Positions 18,101 through 25,321 of a DNA stretch of 64,000 nucleotides are shown piece after piece; the stretch's first letter is position 1, and every line of letters begins with the position of its first letter. A program made the translations under genes and the position numbers. Source of the stretch: Paludibacteraceae bacterium (GTDB lineage: Bacteria; Bacteroidota; Bacteroidia; Bacteroidales; Paludibacteraceae); NCBI GenBank assembly GCA_024401645.1, contig JAKSKR010000006.1:1-64000 (forward strand), read 5' to 3'. The notes under the pieces were generated by a model that was given only the letters and a program-made list of their open reading frames with translations, was not told where the DNA came from and searched no databases.

Positions 18101-20524
18101 AAGTTCACCGCCAAGCTTGACGACTTCCCAAGCGCGAGCGGCAGCGTGACCGTGACGGCCGAAGCCGAGGGCTACTGCCCAGCCGAGACGACCCTGGCCA
18201 TAGCCATCGACACCCTCGGCGTGAAGCTCACCGCCGACGAGAGCGTCTGCTACGGCGCACCGGCAACGCTGAACGCGACAGCCCAGTCTAGCAACGCCGG
18301 CGCAACCCTCGCCTACAGCTATGCGAGCCGCCCAGCCGGCAGCAACAGCGTGTTCAAGGCCATGGAAGGCAGCGGCGACCAGGCAATCAGCAACTCGCTC
18401 ACCGAGGCGACCGAGTTCCAGGTGACCGTCAGCGACGGCGTCTGCGAGAAGACCGCCACCCAGAAGGTAGTCATCGACATCCCAAGGCCCGACGGCGTGA
18501 TCAGGGTAGACGGAGAAGGCATATCCGAAGACAGCAGGGGCATGAAGACCCACAAGACCTGCGGCGAGCCGTTCACCATCTCGACCACCCACAACGGCAC
18601 CGACTACAACTGGCTTCTTGAGGGCGTGGTAGCCAAGACCGGCAAGGAGGTGGAACTCACCCCAAGTGCCGAGAGCAAGCACACCGAGCAGTACGTGCTC
18701 AGCTACACCAGCGTGAGCGGCTGCCCTGTAACCGATACCGTCAACATAGAAGTGACCCCGCTGTCGGCCAGCGTAGACTGGGCCCAGTTCAAGGGCGAGA
18801 ACGGCGGCGTCTTCTGTGAGGGCGAGAGCACCAGCGCCACCATAGAGCTGACCGGCGAAGCCACCAGCATCAAGTGGTACCGCGACGGCGAAGAGGTAGT
18901 GAAGGGCCGCGGCAAGACCGAGTTGAGCCTTACCGACCTTAAGGCCGAAGACAGCGGCACCTACACCTACGAGGTAGGCAACGGCCTGTGCACCCGCACC
19001 GACGCCGTAGGCGGCAGCATCAGCGTACAGAAGCGCGTAGGCATGACCGTAGCCTCAACCGAGATAATCGTGCCTAGGGGCGAGGACGGCACCGTAGAGT
19101 TGACCGTAGATGCCGCCGACGCCGACATCAAGTGGTACGACAACACCGAAGGCGACCACCGCAACGTGGGCAGCGGCACACCGTTGACGATAGAAGGCGT
19201 AGACCGCGACTACCAGCTGGTAGTTGAAGTGTCAGCCCCAGGCTACTGCACCGACAAGATGCAGGTAAGCATCCTGGCCGACGCCAAGGCGATGGTGAGC
19301 CTGTCAGCCGACAGCCTCTACAACTGCCTGAAAGACGTCAGCAACCGCCTGACAGTAGACACCGCCGGCACCGGCAAGGTCCGCTTCCCAGACAAGTATA
19401 AGATAGAGATAATGGCCAGCACCGACGGCGGCGAGACCTACACCGCCATGGCTTCGAACGTAGTCGACCACATGGTAGCCCTAGAGAAGAAGACCACCTA
19501 CAAGGCGGTAGTCACCTACGGCAGCCAGAAGGCCGAGAGCGATGCAGTGACCATCGAGTACTTCGCCCCAGCCAAGTTTAAGGACGTGTTCAAGGAGAAG
19601 GCCTGCGTAGGCAGCGAGGTAGAGATAGCCATCAACAACCTCATGCCACGCGACGCCCAGGTGGTATGGGACAGCCAGGAAGGCCTGACCGGCAACGGCA
19701 CCACCGCCACCGCCGTACTCGGCGAGGAGGGTAGCCACATCTTCGGCTACAGCATCGAGCAGAACGAAGGCAAGTGCCGCGAGACGTTCAGCGCAGCCAT
19801 CGAGGCCATAGCGCAGATAGACGTGGAGAGTGGCGACACCACCATATGCGAAGGCGGCAGCGCCAAGATAGCGGCCTTGTCGACCGGCACCCCTAAATAC
19901 TACCACTGGTATGCCGACGGCGAGCTCGTAGGCACCATGTCAGGCTTGAGGGTGAGCCCTGCACAGACCACCGAGTACACCGTTTACGTGAGCAACGGCT
20001 ACTGCGACAGCGTGGGCGCGACCGCGACCGTGACCGTAGCCGACAAGCCAGTCATCACCAGCGTAGAGCACCGCACGGTCAAGAAGGTAGAGGTACTGGT
20101 AGAGGGCGGCCAGCCATCGTACAAGTACAAGGTCGACAGCAACGAGCTCCAGGACGAGAGCGAGTTCACCCTGGCCAAGTATGGCGTGCACACCTACTAC
20201 GTGGTAGACCTTAACGGCTGTGAGGCGAGCGCTACCGACACGCTGAAGGCACCAGAGATTAAGGTGCCGCAGGTAGTGACCTCCAACGGCGACGGCGTGA
20301 ACGACGCGTTCGAGGTGCCAGGCATGGCAGAGGCGTACCCAGACGCGAAGGTGAAGATCTTCGACCGTTGGGGTAAGCAGATAGCCGAGTACAAGGCATC
20401 GGAAGGCAGCTGGGACGGCACCTACAACGGCAACAAGATGCCGGCAACCGACTACTGGTACGAAATCTACATCCCAGAACTTTACAAGTACTACACCGGC
20501 CACTTCACCCTCATGCACGAATAA
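12182..20524 (+). CDS. Giant secreted GH8-like/DUF11/Ig-array protein with T9SS type B signal
   Basis: A 2780-residue exported protein. Signal peptide MNIRHYIVKVSLCVGGLLS...GYA; GH8-like domain with REGDGY (candidate acid Glu113) and SATDGDVDMAIALYIA (Asp175); DUF11 domains near 525-600 and 680-760; another DUF11-like domain (about 1064-1330) split by a roughly 150-residue insertion (1090-1240). From about 1336 there are some sixteen Ig-like/PKD-like modules of 75-95 residues, most opening with a Cys motif such as VCPG, ICPG or FCEG. Residues 2694-2780 (VTSNGDGVNDAFEV, KIFDRWGKQIAEY, GHFTLMHE) form a CHU_C-type T9SS type B sorting domain. Residues 1-1000 are paralogous to the preceding gene. 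The Ig array is GC-rich, unlike the first half. A likely role is cell-surface binding and hydrolysis of polysaccharide; the substrate is not determined. Confidence 0.82.
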   Translation: MNIRHYIVKVSLCVGGLLSFAQGGYATNEVTVHINSGNPKFPFPQFTYYEYGEKHKLDNLGTKNPEGVVHVEMEQDIRDAYQIFANEWEYTGESWGGVKYIRGNLGCPYDCREGDGYSLLAAAIMGDKVSFDGLWMCVHDKARVKQKRYIDGVVFEPDYEYGDFSNKDNQNSATDGDVDMAIALYIAWRQWGDLMGIDDFSGTPISYKKEFLNFLKGMVGVQSRFMTENPRRSLSGDIGFDGYLKNGDTWTEITDYATTNPIVEDGVTIIPEYGGPQEMHTDYLAPSYFHEFFDLLDELKPSEITEFEKNQFKRCAASCDWVVGNWIGQGEKNIFVGEVATIENNKVTLKAGNQGGRFRSSWRTAMNYMWHGNPTYTWDPVTHEAVDGSDTYEYDASVRFSKFMNDPQTSGNSDCLVYGTNPLSYKGPATLHWDLQPDGSYPYSKFALNWTPSCGLPSAISAQDLDLAAILYRHCNIEWDVDEQGDRYLTSVPHYFHGWFRLLGMLVATGNHIAPGQMATAKANMKVYRSLKDSMSLAYVGDNVKYYLDYRNFGSVDAKDVKIVENVPEDFIFVSATDGGEYDAATHTVTWKIGTVAGVKSDDVEGAALDVTASNLSKTMGQVSYIAKVGPNAGTKETKRYCTTAEITCSNGTGWISNEYPNHITATMQRNCVDVINRSLKMTKKANLEKVNPGNKVKYTINFENSSKEGWLEGGRPRVNVAFCNNGLNKQQEKFGFRLYSDAIEPYINYGNYRVSYFMYDPSMKCLKNNSDCPVGWSYMTETLEFGGNGDSGNALDVSVEKIVNGQDPDNGKKWNQRLIVRFPNALVTTTAHLLNQNGQKLRIHKGVTVPLRIVSQIQPNPQGDVNYADDWSWDPAAEDDLAGSYYPITPSVQKIDPVTGKAIEEEVNEYLPNVCQVPPHTVNNVLVEEYDGYVWRKILGNGPMAGREYEDVVILDTLPEGMDFVGFDGKCPLEAFDASWDSYQIADGRWVVKWEIPFLQREQKGVISYYAQASMPSGNKCPTPDEETFNIAWLSAKNESPLSDTAEVVVTCAKVPDPVVPTTITKSADKEAYELGDPITYEIEYEQTHGYVTTDAAAKASDWTLSGGASVSNGSVMASGGKAKHNYSYASNIYLEMDCEGYDGLLFYLRDDVKISVRKDWAFYFFSIYEGGEMLGEEEPITTNANKSNLKVDLTGNLIRIWFDSDTIDLPVINRELKSSKSGFFSLEKGTFSNIYLHTDYAYDLTFVDRKPAEVKFLEADNGGVLKGDSIVWEFEHGVDNPIPFGTKYKVSWNGTVDECSESIINVAYAKLLGHKDNEIVDFAESACGAVPCPLEKVTLKSASDVFCSADSMVIKATATAKGTYMYQWYNGEDKVGKATENQDSLVVREAGSYWVEVSVADDATCDAVKSKELVLTTDAMPETALGDTSACEGSTVELKAVKLAEDTYVYKWSDRSSDATLEVGEAGEYSVVVTNGTCVAKDTAKVTFGSETLTDVIYELNGVKYMAGDTGNVCPNTEATLTINKTSGDGTYKWSSKPSGFISGDAEAKQVTINPEGLTTYYVSLMGAKCVATDSFVVKVGKAPLKGGIFTLNGTDYPRSEGNSGSICPGEASTLGVNYTPKEGDFTWSSKPYDESMVADGASVSIKPDKKTTYYVSFMMDCEAMDSFVVDVKEPMELSRPVISLQCNAVKLTATATGSESPVYHWSVDGEEMAGTDASIVISGSDYKSGTAEVYATASDACQSETQTKDFSVVGMKAELSGSKTVCPGLTTELAVEAESELNNAKYSYQWKDKDGEAIASATSPTYKAGAGTFYVTVKLDEIGCDTTIKHVIVEGTGALETEGGEPGIEVGGEGVKNRTYYYCGSDAVTVSSNYKKDSGSDYEWTVLDASGNATSETYTGSASVTPVKDMAIALKFQNQCDAYDTLFIKIPEKVAIEPTVKALCGETSIEFSNTKPTYRWTYGTSTSEGKKFTAKLDDFPSASGSVTVTAEAEGYCPAETTLAIAIDTLGVKLTADESVCYGAPATLNATAQSSNAGATLAYSYASRPAGSNSVFKAMEGSGDQAISNSLTEATEFQVTVSDGVCEKTATQKVVIDIPRPDGVIRVDGEGISEDSRGMKTHKTCGEPFTISTTHNGTDYNWLLEGVVAKTGKEVELTPSAESKHTEQYVLSYTSVSGCPVTDTVNIEVTPLSASVDWAQFKGENGGVFCEGESTSATIELTGEATSIKWYRDGEEVVKGRGKTELSLTDLKAEDSGTYTYEVGNGLCTRTDAVGGSISVQKRVGMTVASTEIIVPRGEDGTVELTVDAADADIKWYDNTEGDHRNVGSGTPLTIEGVDRDYQLVVEVSAPGYCTDKMQVSILADAKAMVSLSADSLYNCLKDVSNRLTVDTAGTGKVRFPDKYKIEIMASTDGGETYTAMASNVVDHMVALEKKTTYKAVVTYGSQKAESDAVTIEYFAPAKFKDVFKEKACVGSEVEIAINNLMPRDAQVVWDSQEGLTGNGTTATAVLGEEGSHIFGYSIEQNEGKCRETFSAAIEAIAQIDVESGDTTICEGGSAKIAALSTGTPKYYHWYADGELVGTMSGLRVSPAQTTEYTVYVSNGYCDSVGATATVTVADKPVITSVEHRTVKKVEVLVEGGQPSYKYKVDSNELQDESEFTLAKYGVHTYYVVDLNGCEASATDTLKAPEIKVPQVVTSNGDGVNDAFEVPGMAEAYPDAKVKIFDRWGKQIAEYKASEGSWDGTYNGNKMPATDYWYEIYIPELYKYYTGHFTLMHE
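16190..20524 (+). other. GC-rich block inside the giant gene
   Basis: Lines sampled by hand give about 40 percent GC at 15961-16020, 55 percent at 17041-17100 and 72 percent at 18121-18180. The change occurs within about 60 bases around 16190, at the junction between the DUF11-like part and the first Ig-like module, and lasts to the stop codon. Codons such as GGC, GAC, ACC, GCC, AGC and CGC dominate, while GTA and ATA remain frequent. The bias also opens long reading frames on the opposite strand, which are not genes. Confidence 0.9.
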
Positions 20525-20560
20525 TGTGCTTCTTGGCTGAAAGGCTAGTAACCATAACAA

Positions 20561-20600
20561 GGAAATCGGCAATGCGACACACGTCGCATTGCCGATTTCC
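20561..20600 (+). terminator. Intrinsic terminator after the giant gene
   Basis: An 18-bp perfect stem (GGAAATCGGCAATGCGAC and its complement) with an ACAC loop, 37 bases after the stop. The T-run (TGTTTT) is modest but the stem is very strong. Confidence 0.85.
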
Positions 20601-20890
20601 TGTTTTAGTTAATACGTTAAGCTTCTTAACAACATTATTCCAATCCTACAACCATCTGAAAAACATATAAGTTGTATCTGAAAATTAAATATTGAGCAAT
20701 CTTGTGGATAAGTGGTATTTTTTAGTGCTTAACCACAACTTTGCATCGTTTTAGGCAAAAATCAATGTAACTGCATCTGAAAACACTGAAAGTATAGATT
20801 ATGGCGTAAGCATAAGATGAATATCTCGTATTGGACGCCTAACTCTATTCTTTTGTTTTAAGGTCACTATCTGCGTCAGGTGATAAAAGT
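20601..20890. other. Gene-free spacer between converging transcripts
   Basis: This AT-rich stretch lies between the terminator of the giant gene and the terminator of hflX. I see no coding region, no strong promoter and no RNA gene. The longest plus-strand start-to-stop frame noticed is 14 codons (from 20818) and has no support. Confidence 0.6.
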
Positions 20891-20917
20891 AACGCCCGCT
20901 AGTGTTAGCGGGCGTTT
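20891..20917 (-). terminator. Terminator of the mlaE-hflX operon
   Basis: AACGCCCGCTA pairs perfectly with TAGCGGGCGTT around GTGT, 28 bases past the hflX stop. It would also stop plus-strand read-through. Confidence 0.8.
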
Positions 20918-20944
20918 ATGGCTTTAAAAATGCGTTTATTCGCG

Positions 20945-22189
20945 TTATTCTACTACATTGCTGTCTTCGTCGTAGATTTGGAAGAGGAAGTCGTTGTAAG
21001 GGAAGCGCTGAACATGAATTTCCTTTACCTTCTGGTACAGCATTTCCTTCAGCTCTTCGAGGTTGGTCTTTTCATGTGCCGAAATGAAGACGCAATTGTT
21101 GTTTTGTTTGGCCATCCACATCTTTTTCAGTTCGTCGAGGCTGTAGTTCTCGCGCTTTTTAGGGGTGAGGTCGTCTTCATCTTTTTGCACGTAGGTAAAG
21201 GCGTCAATCTTGTTGAAGACGTAAATGACAGGCTTTTCGGTCTTGTCAATTTCGGCAAGGGTTTTCTCTACCACTTCAATCTGGTCTTCGAAGCCCGGGT
21301 GTGAAATGTCGACCACGTGAAGGAGCAAATCGGCTTCGCGAACCTCGTCGAGTGTAGACTTGAACGACTCAATCAAATCGTGTGGCAACTTGCGGATGAA
21401 GCCGACAGTGTCGGACAATAAAAATGGCAAATTGCTAATGGTAACCTTGCGAACGGTAGTGTCTAGAGTTGCGAATAGCTTATTCTCGGCAAAAACGTCG
21501 CTTTTACTCATCAAATTCATCAAAGTCGATTTTCCGACGTTAGTGTAACCTACAAGTGCAACACGCGTCATCTTACCACGGTTTTTGCGCTGAACGGCCT
21601 TCTGTTTGTCGATGTCGACCAGCTGTTCTTTCAGTAGGGAAATGCGGTCGAGAATGATACGGCGGTCGGTTTCAATCTGGGTTTCACCCGGACCACGCAT
21701 ACCAATACCACCTCGCTGGCGTTCCAAGTGCGTCCACATTCGTGTTAGGCGTGGCAATAGGTACTTGTACTGGGCAAGTGCCACCTGTGTCTTGGCATGT
21801 GCGGTTTGTGCCCTTTTTGCAAAGATGTCGAGAATAAGGCTCGTACGGTCGAGAATCTTTACCTCGAGTTCCTTTTCAATAATCTGCAACTGTTTTGGCG
21901 AAAGCTCATCGTCGAAAACGGCAAGACCGATTCTGCGTTCAGGGTCTTCGCTCATTTCCTTAATGTAGTCCTTAATCTCTTGCAGTTTGCCCTGGCCTAC
22001 GAACGTAGAAGGGTGCGGATAGTCGACCTTCTGGAAGAATTTCTTCTGTGGATAGGCACCGGCAGTCTCGCACAAGAAAGCCAACTCGTTTATGTACTCG
22101 TTTTCTTTCTGTTCGTTCTGCTGTGGTGTGATAAGGCCAATGAGAATCGCGTTCTCGTCGTATATTTCAGTTTCTTTCTTTTCTGCCAT
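20945..22189 (-). CDS. hflX: GTPase HflX
   Basis: Ribosome-associated GTPase that splits stalled or stressed 70S ribosomes. The 414 residues show an N-terminal HflX domain with a coiled segment (GGIGMRGPGETQIETDRR), then the G domain: G1 GYTNVGKS at 214-221, G3 DTVGFIRKLPHDLIESF (typical of HflX) and G4 NKID. It is full length. It starts 19 bases after the mutL stop and is the last gene of the operon that begins with mlaE; the terminator is at 20891-20917. Confidence 0.95.
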   Translation of the reverse strand: MAEKKETEIYDENAILIGLITPQQNEQKENEYINELAFLCETAGAYPQKKFFQKVDYPHPSTFVGQGKLQEIKDYIKEMSEDPERRIGLAVFDDELSPKQLQIIEKELEVKILDRTSLILDIFAKRAQTAHAKTQVALAQYKYLLPRLTRMWTHLERQRGGIGMRGPGETQIETDRRIILDRISLLKEQLVDIDKQKAVQRKNRGKMTRVALVGYTNVGKSTLMNLMSKSDVFAENKLFATLDTTVRKVTISNLPFLLSDTVGFIRKLPHDLIESFKSTLDEVREADLLLHVVDISHPGFEDQIEVVEKTLAEIDKTEKPVIYVFNKIDAFTYVQKDEDDLTPKKRENYSLDELKKMWMAKQNNNCVFISAHEKTNLEELKEMLYQKVKEIHVQRFPYNDFLFQIYDEDSNVVE

Positions 22190-22208
22190 GTGAATGGAAT
22201 TTTTAGTG

Positions 22209-24176
22209 TTATTTAAAACGCTTGCTTATGTCATCGTCGCCAATAATGGTGATGATGGGTTTATTGTCGGGTGTAAAGGTGTGGTCTAAACATGAGAACA
22301 AGTCCTTGATGAGTTGGTTAATCTCGGCCGACTGCATCTTCTGTCCGCTACGAATGGCTGCACTGCGTGCTTGCGCCATAGCCACGGTATGTAGTAGCTC
22401 GGTCTTCAGGCTACGGTCTTGGTCCTTAACGGCATTAATAATGCTGGTAATGAAGCCAATAGCCTCGCGGTCGCCGTTGTTGGCTGGCACACCGTTTACC
22501 ATGTAGGTGTTGTTGCCCAACGAAGAGATGTCGTAGCCAATTTCCGAAAGGTCGTCCATAATGTCGTCGAGTACCAGGGCATCGGCAGGGGTAAGGTCGA
22601 ACTGCTCGGCGTAAAGTAGCCGTTGGCATGCACACTTGTGTTGTGTGAGGTTGAACAGGTAATGGTCGTAAAGCACACGGAAGTGGGCACGGTGCTGGTC
22701 GATGCACATGAGTCCCGACCTAACCTGCGTCATGATGTACTTGTTCTGGTATTGTAGGAATTCGGTACCGGTAAGTTCTTGTGGCTGTGCCATTGAACCC
22801 TGGTTTAAACCCATATCGGCTTGTCGGTATGTTTCTTGGCCAAGTAGAACGTCGTCGGTTTCGTCGGGTAGGGAACTTGCCTGTGAGACGAAGTTGGAAA
22901 AATCTTCATCATCCTCGTCGCTGTTGTCGGTCGCATCGGGTACCGAGAAGGTGACCTCGTTGGCAGGTGTTGTGGTAGTTCTGGCCGCTTCAAAACCCTC
23001 GTAAAGGCTCTCCCAGTTGCGAAGGTTGCGTTCGTTTGCCGGACCTGCGCTGCCACCGGCTCCGCTGTTGAACGGATTAAACGAGTTGTCGGCATGAATC
23101 TTCGGTTCAGGCGCAACAGACTTTTGCTTGCCAATGTACGATGGAATGTCGACCATGTCTTCGTTGTCGAAATCGATGGTGCCTAAACCATTGCACCGAC
23201 CCAGGCCGGCGCGGGTGCAAGAAAGGATAATGGGGAATATTTCCTGTTCGTTCTCGAACTTGATTTCTGTTTTTGTAGGGTGTACGTTCACATCGATTGA
23301 GCGCGGGTCTACATCGAGGTAAATGAAGAAAGAAGGCTTTGAGCCTGCCGGAATTAACCGTTCGTAGGCATTGGTAACCGCCTTCTGGAAGTAGGGGTGC
23401 TTCATGAAACGGCCGTTCACGAAGAAGTACTGCTTGTCGTTGCGTTGTTTGGCCGTTTCGGGGCTCCCTATGAAACCGTGAATCTTCACCAAGTCCGATT
23501 CGGCAGAGATGGAGTAGAGCTGGTTGTTGATGCTCTTTCCGAAAATATGGGTTATGCGTTCGCGAAGGTTAGCTTCGGGCAGAACGTAAACCTTTTGGTC
23601 GTTGTGGATGAGTTCGAAAGCAATGTGCGGATAGACCAAGGCAATGCACTTGAAGCTGGTGTCGATGGCACCAAACTCGGTGGCGTTGCTCTTAAGGAAG
23701 GCACGGCGGGCTGGAATGTTGAAGAAGAGGTTCTTCATGCTGATGTTGGTGCCCACCGGACAAGTGCAGGGCTCTTGGCTCTCGACCTTGCCGCCGCTAA
23801 TGCAGATGCGGGTACCCATTTCCTGGTCGGCTTGCCTGGTAACCAGTTCTACTTGCGAAACCGCAGCAATAGATGCCAACGCCTCGCCACGGAAACCCAT
23901 GGTAACCAGGGTGAAGAGGTCTTCGGCTTTCTTAATCTTGCTGGTGGCATGGCGCTCGAAAGCCATGCGGGCATCGGTCGGACTCATACCCTTGCCGTCG
24001 TCAATAATCTGCACGAGGGTTCTTCCGGCCTCCTTTACAATGAGTTGAATGTGCTTGGCACCCGCATCAATAGCGTTTTCAACCAATTCCTTAACAGCAG
24101 AGGCTGGGCGTTGTACAACTTCGCCGGCAGCAATTTGGTTGGCTACGTTATCGGGTAAGAGGTGTATAATGTCCAT
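22209..24176 (-). CDS. mutL: DNA mismatch repair protein MutL
   Basis: Links mismatch recognition by MutS to strand removal. The GHKL ATPase N-terminus is intact (ANQIAAGEVVQRPASAVKELVENAIDAG in outline, with Glu30 and Asn34; later DDGKGM, GFRGEALASI, VGTNI). The C-terminal domain carries DQHRAHFRVLYD at 493-504 where endonuclease-type MutL proteins have DQHAxxExxxxE, so the Ala and the first Glu are replaced. The linker is long and Asp/Ser-rich (about 360-460). 655 residues, complete. No promoter is seen in the 64 bases upstream, so it is probably transcribed from mlaE. Confidence 0.95.
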   Translation of the reverse strand: MDIIHLLPDNVANQIAAGEVVQRPASAVKELVENAIDAGAKHIQLIVKEAGRTLVQIIDDGKGMSPTDARMAFERHATSKIKKAEDLFTLVTMGFRGEALASIAAVSQVELVTRQADQEMGTRICISGGKVESQEPCTCPVGTNISMKNLFFNIPARRAFLKSNATEFGAIDTSFKCIALVYPHIAFELIHNDQKVYVLPEANLRERITHIFGKSINNQLYSISAESDLVKIHGFIGSPETAKQRNDKQYFFVNGRFMKHPYFQKAVTNAYERLIPAGSKPSFFIYLDVDPRSIDVNVHPTKTEIKFENEQEIFPIILSCTRAGLGRCNGLGTIDFDNEDMVDIPSYIGKQKSVAPEPKIHADNSFNPFNSGAGGSAGPANERNLRNWESLYEGFEAARTTTTPANEVTFSVPDATDNSDEDDEDFSNFVSQASSLPDETDDVLLGQETYRQADMGLNQGSMAQPQELTGTEFLQYQNKYIMTQVRSGLMCIDQHRAHFRVLYDHYLFNLTQHKCACQRLLYAEQFDLTPADALVLDDIMDDLSEIGYDISSLGNNTYMVNGVPANNGDREAIGFITSIINAVKDQDRSLKTELLHTVAMAQARSAAIRSGQKMQSAEINQLIKDLFSCLDHTFTPDNKPIITIIGDDDISKRFK

Positions 24177-24240
24177 ATCTATTTTCTGTGCTACTAGATT
24201 TAGTTTCTTTAGGGCCTTGCTTGTTTGGCCTAAAACGTTG

Positions 24241-24522
24241 TTAGCGGAACATGTAAGCCAATGCGCCTACGACAAGGACAATGATGATGGCAAGCCTGAT
24301 GGTGCCACTTTGGCTGCTTTGAACCTTACCCTTGCGTTGCTCGGAAAGGAATCCGCGTCGAAGTGTGGGCCTAGCAGGCATGTTTGGGTTACCATGTTCG
24401 TTTTCTATTTCTTGCCTTATGCGTTCGCGGCGTTCTTCACGCTCTTCCTTTTCCTGATTCCAATAGATGGGAATATGTTCGAACTTGCGGACAGAAGGTG
24501 TCTTGAAAAAATTGAAGAACAT
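24241..24522 (-). CDS. Small single-span membrane protein, unknown
   Basis: Not recognised. The 93 residues show an N-terminal segment MFFNFFKTPSVRKF, a highly charged helix (about 24-45, EKEEREERRERIRQEIE), a basic Pro/Arg linker and a C-terminal membrane span (about 74-92, TIRLAIIIVLVVGALAYMF). It looks like a tail-anchored protein with its charged part in the cytoplasm. It lies 31 bases after mlaF and 64 before mutL in one operon, so a role with the lipid transporter is possible but unproven. Confidence 0.7.
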   Translation of the reverse strand: MFFNFFKTPSVRKFEHIPIYWNQEKEEREERRERIRQEIENEHGNPNMPARPTLRRGFLSEQRKGKVQSSQSGTIRLAIIIVLVVGALAYMFR

Positions 24523-24553
24523 GCTGATTGAGTTTTGTATTGTAAATGTAGGC

Positions 24554-25321
24554 TTACTTCAGTGTGAAGTGTGCCTTTTTGATTTTCTTGTAAAGTTCGC
24601 TGGCGAAGATGAGGTCTTCCAACGGCTGGCAGCCGGTATCGTAAACCTGGTCCTTGTTGCCTTGCCAACCCTTTTGGCCCTTGTAGATGAACACAATGTT
24701 TTCGCCAATTTCCAACACCGAGTTCATGTCGTGGGTGTTGATGATGGTGGTTATGTTATATTCGTGGGTAATTTCTTGAATGAGGCGGTCAATCATGAGT
24801 GAGGTCTTTGGGTCAAGACCCGAGTTTGGCTCGTCGCAGAACAAGTATTTAGGGTTCAGCACAATGGCGCGGGCAATGGCTGCACGCTTCTGCATACCAC
24901 CAGAAATTTCGGAAGGGAAAAGGTCGATGGCACGTTTCAGGTCTACACGTTCCAGACATTCTATGGCACGTTGGCGTTTCTGCTCTTCGTCCATGTCGCT
25001 GAACATGTCGAGTGGGAACATCACATTCTCGAGCACAGTCATTGAGTCGAAGAGGGCAGAGCCCTGGAAGAGCATGCCTATTTCGCGGTGCATCATCTTC
25101 ATCTGCTTGTCGTTCATGAGGGTAATGTCGCGTCCATCGTAAAGGATGTGACCAGTGTCGACCCTATGAATACCCACAGTACTTTTCATTAATACGGTTT
25201 TACCAGAACCACTCTGACCAATGATGAGATTGGTTTTTCCTGTTTCGAAAACCGTGTTGATGTCGTCGAGGACCTTTACGCCGTCTTGGAACGACTTCGA
25301 TACGTTTTTGACTTCAATCAT
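24554..25321 (-). CDS. mlaF: ABC transporter ATPase, MlaF type
   Basis: ATPase of an Mla-like phospholipid transporter in the inner membrane. Walker A GQSGSGKT at 35-42, signature SGGMQKRAAIARA, Walker B LFCDEPNSGLDP and the His switch NTHDM are all present in 255 residues. Its ATG overlaps the stop of the permease gene (ATGA), the usual tight pairing of MlaE and MlaF. The symbol is by family resemblance. No MlaD, MlaC or MlaA gene is seen nearby; the substrate-binding MCE protein must lie elsewhere. Confidence 0.9.
   Translation of the reverse strand: MIEVKNVSKSFQDGVKVLDDINTVFETGKTNLIIGQSGSGKTVLMKSTVGIHRVDTGHILYDGRDITLMNDKQMKMMHREIGMLFQGSALFDSMTVLENVMFPLDMFSDMDEEQKRQRAIECLERVDLKRAIDLFPSEISGGMQKRAAIARAIVLNPKYLFCDEPNSGLDPKTSLMIDRLIQEITHEYNITTIINTHDMNSVLEIGENIVFIYKGQKGWQGNKDQVYDTGCQPLEDLIFASELYKKIKKAHFTLK

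Noticed and set aside
16121..18682. Long reading frames on the strand opposite the giant gene (16121-17302 and 17417-18682, also 19481-19906 and 19940-20572)
   Set aside because: They exist because GC-rich codons leave few stops on the other strand. Their products are low-complexity Gly/Ala/His/Val strings with no domains, promoters or terminators.
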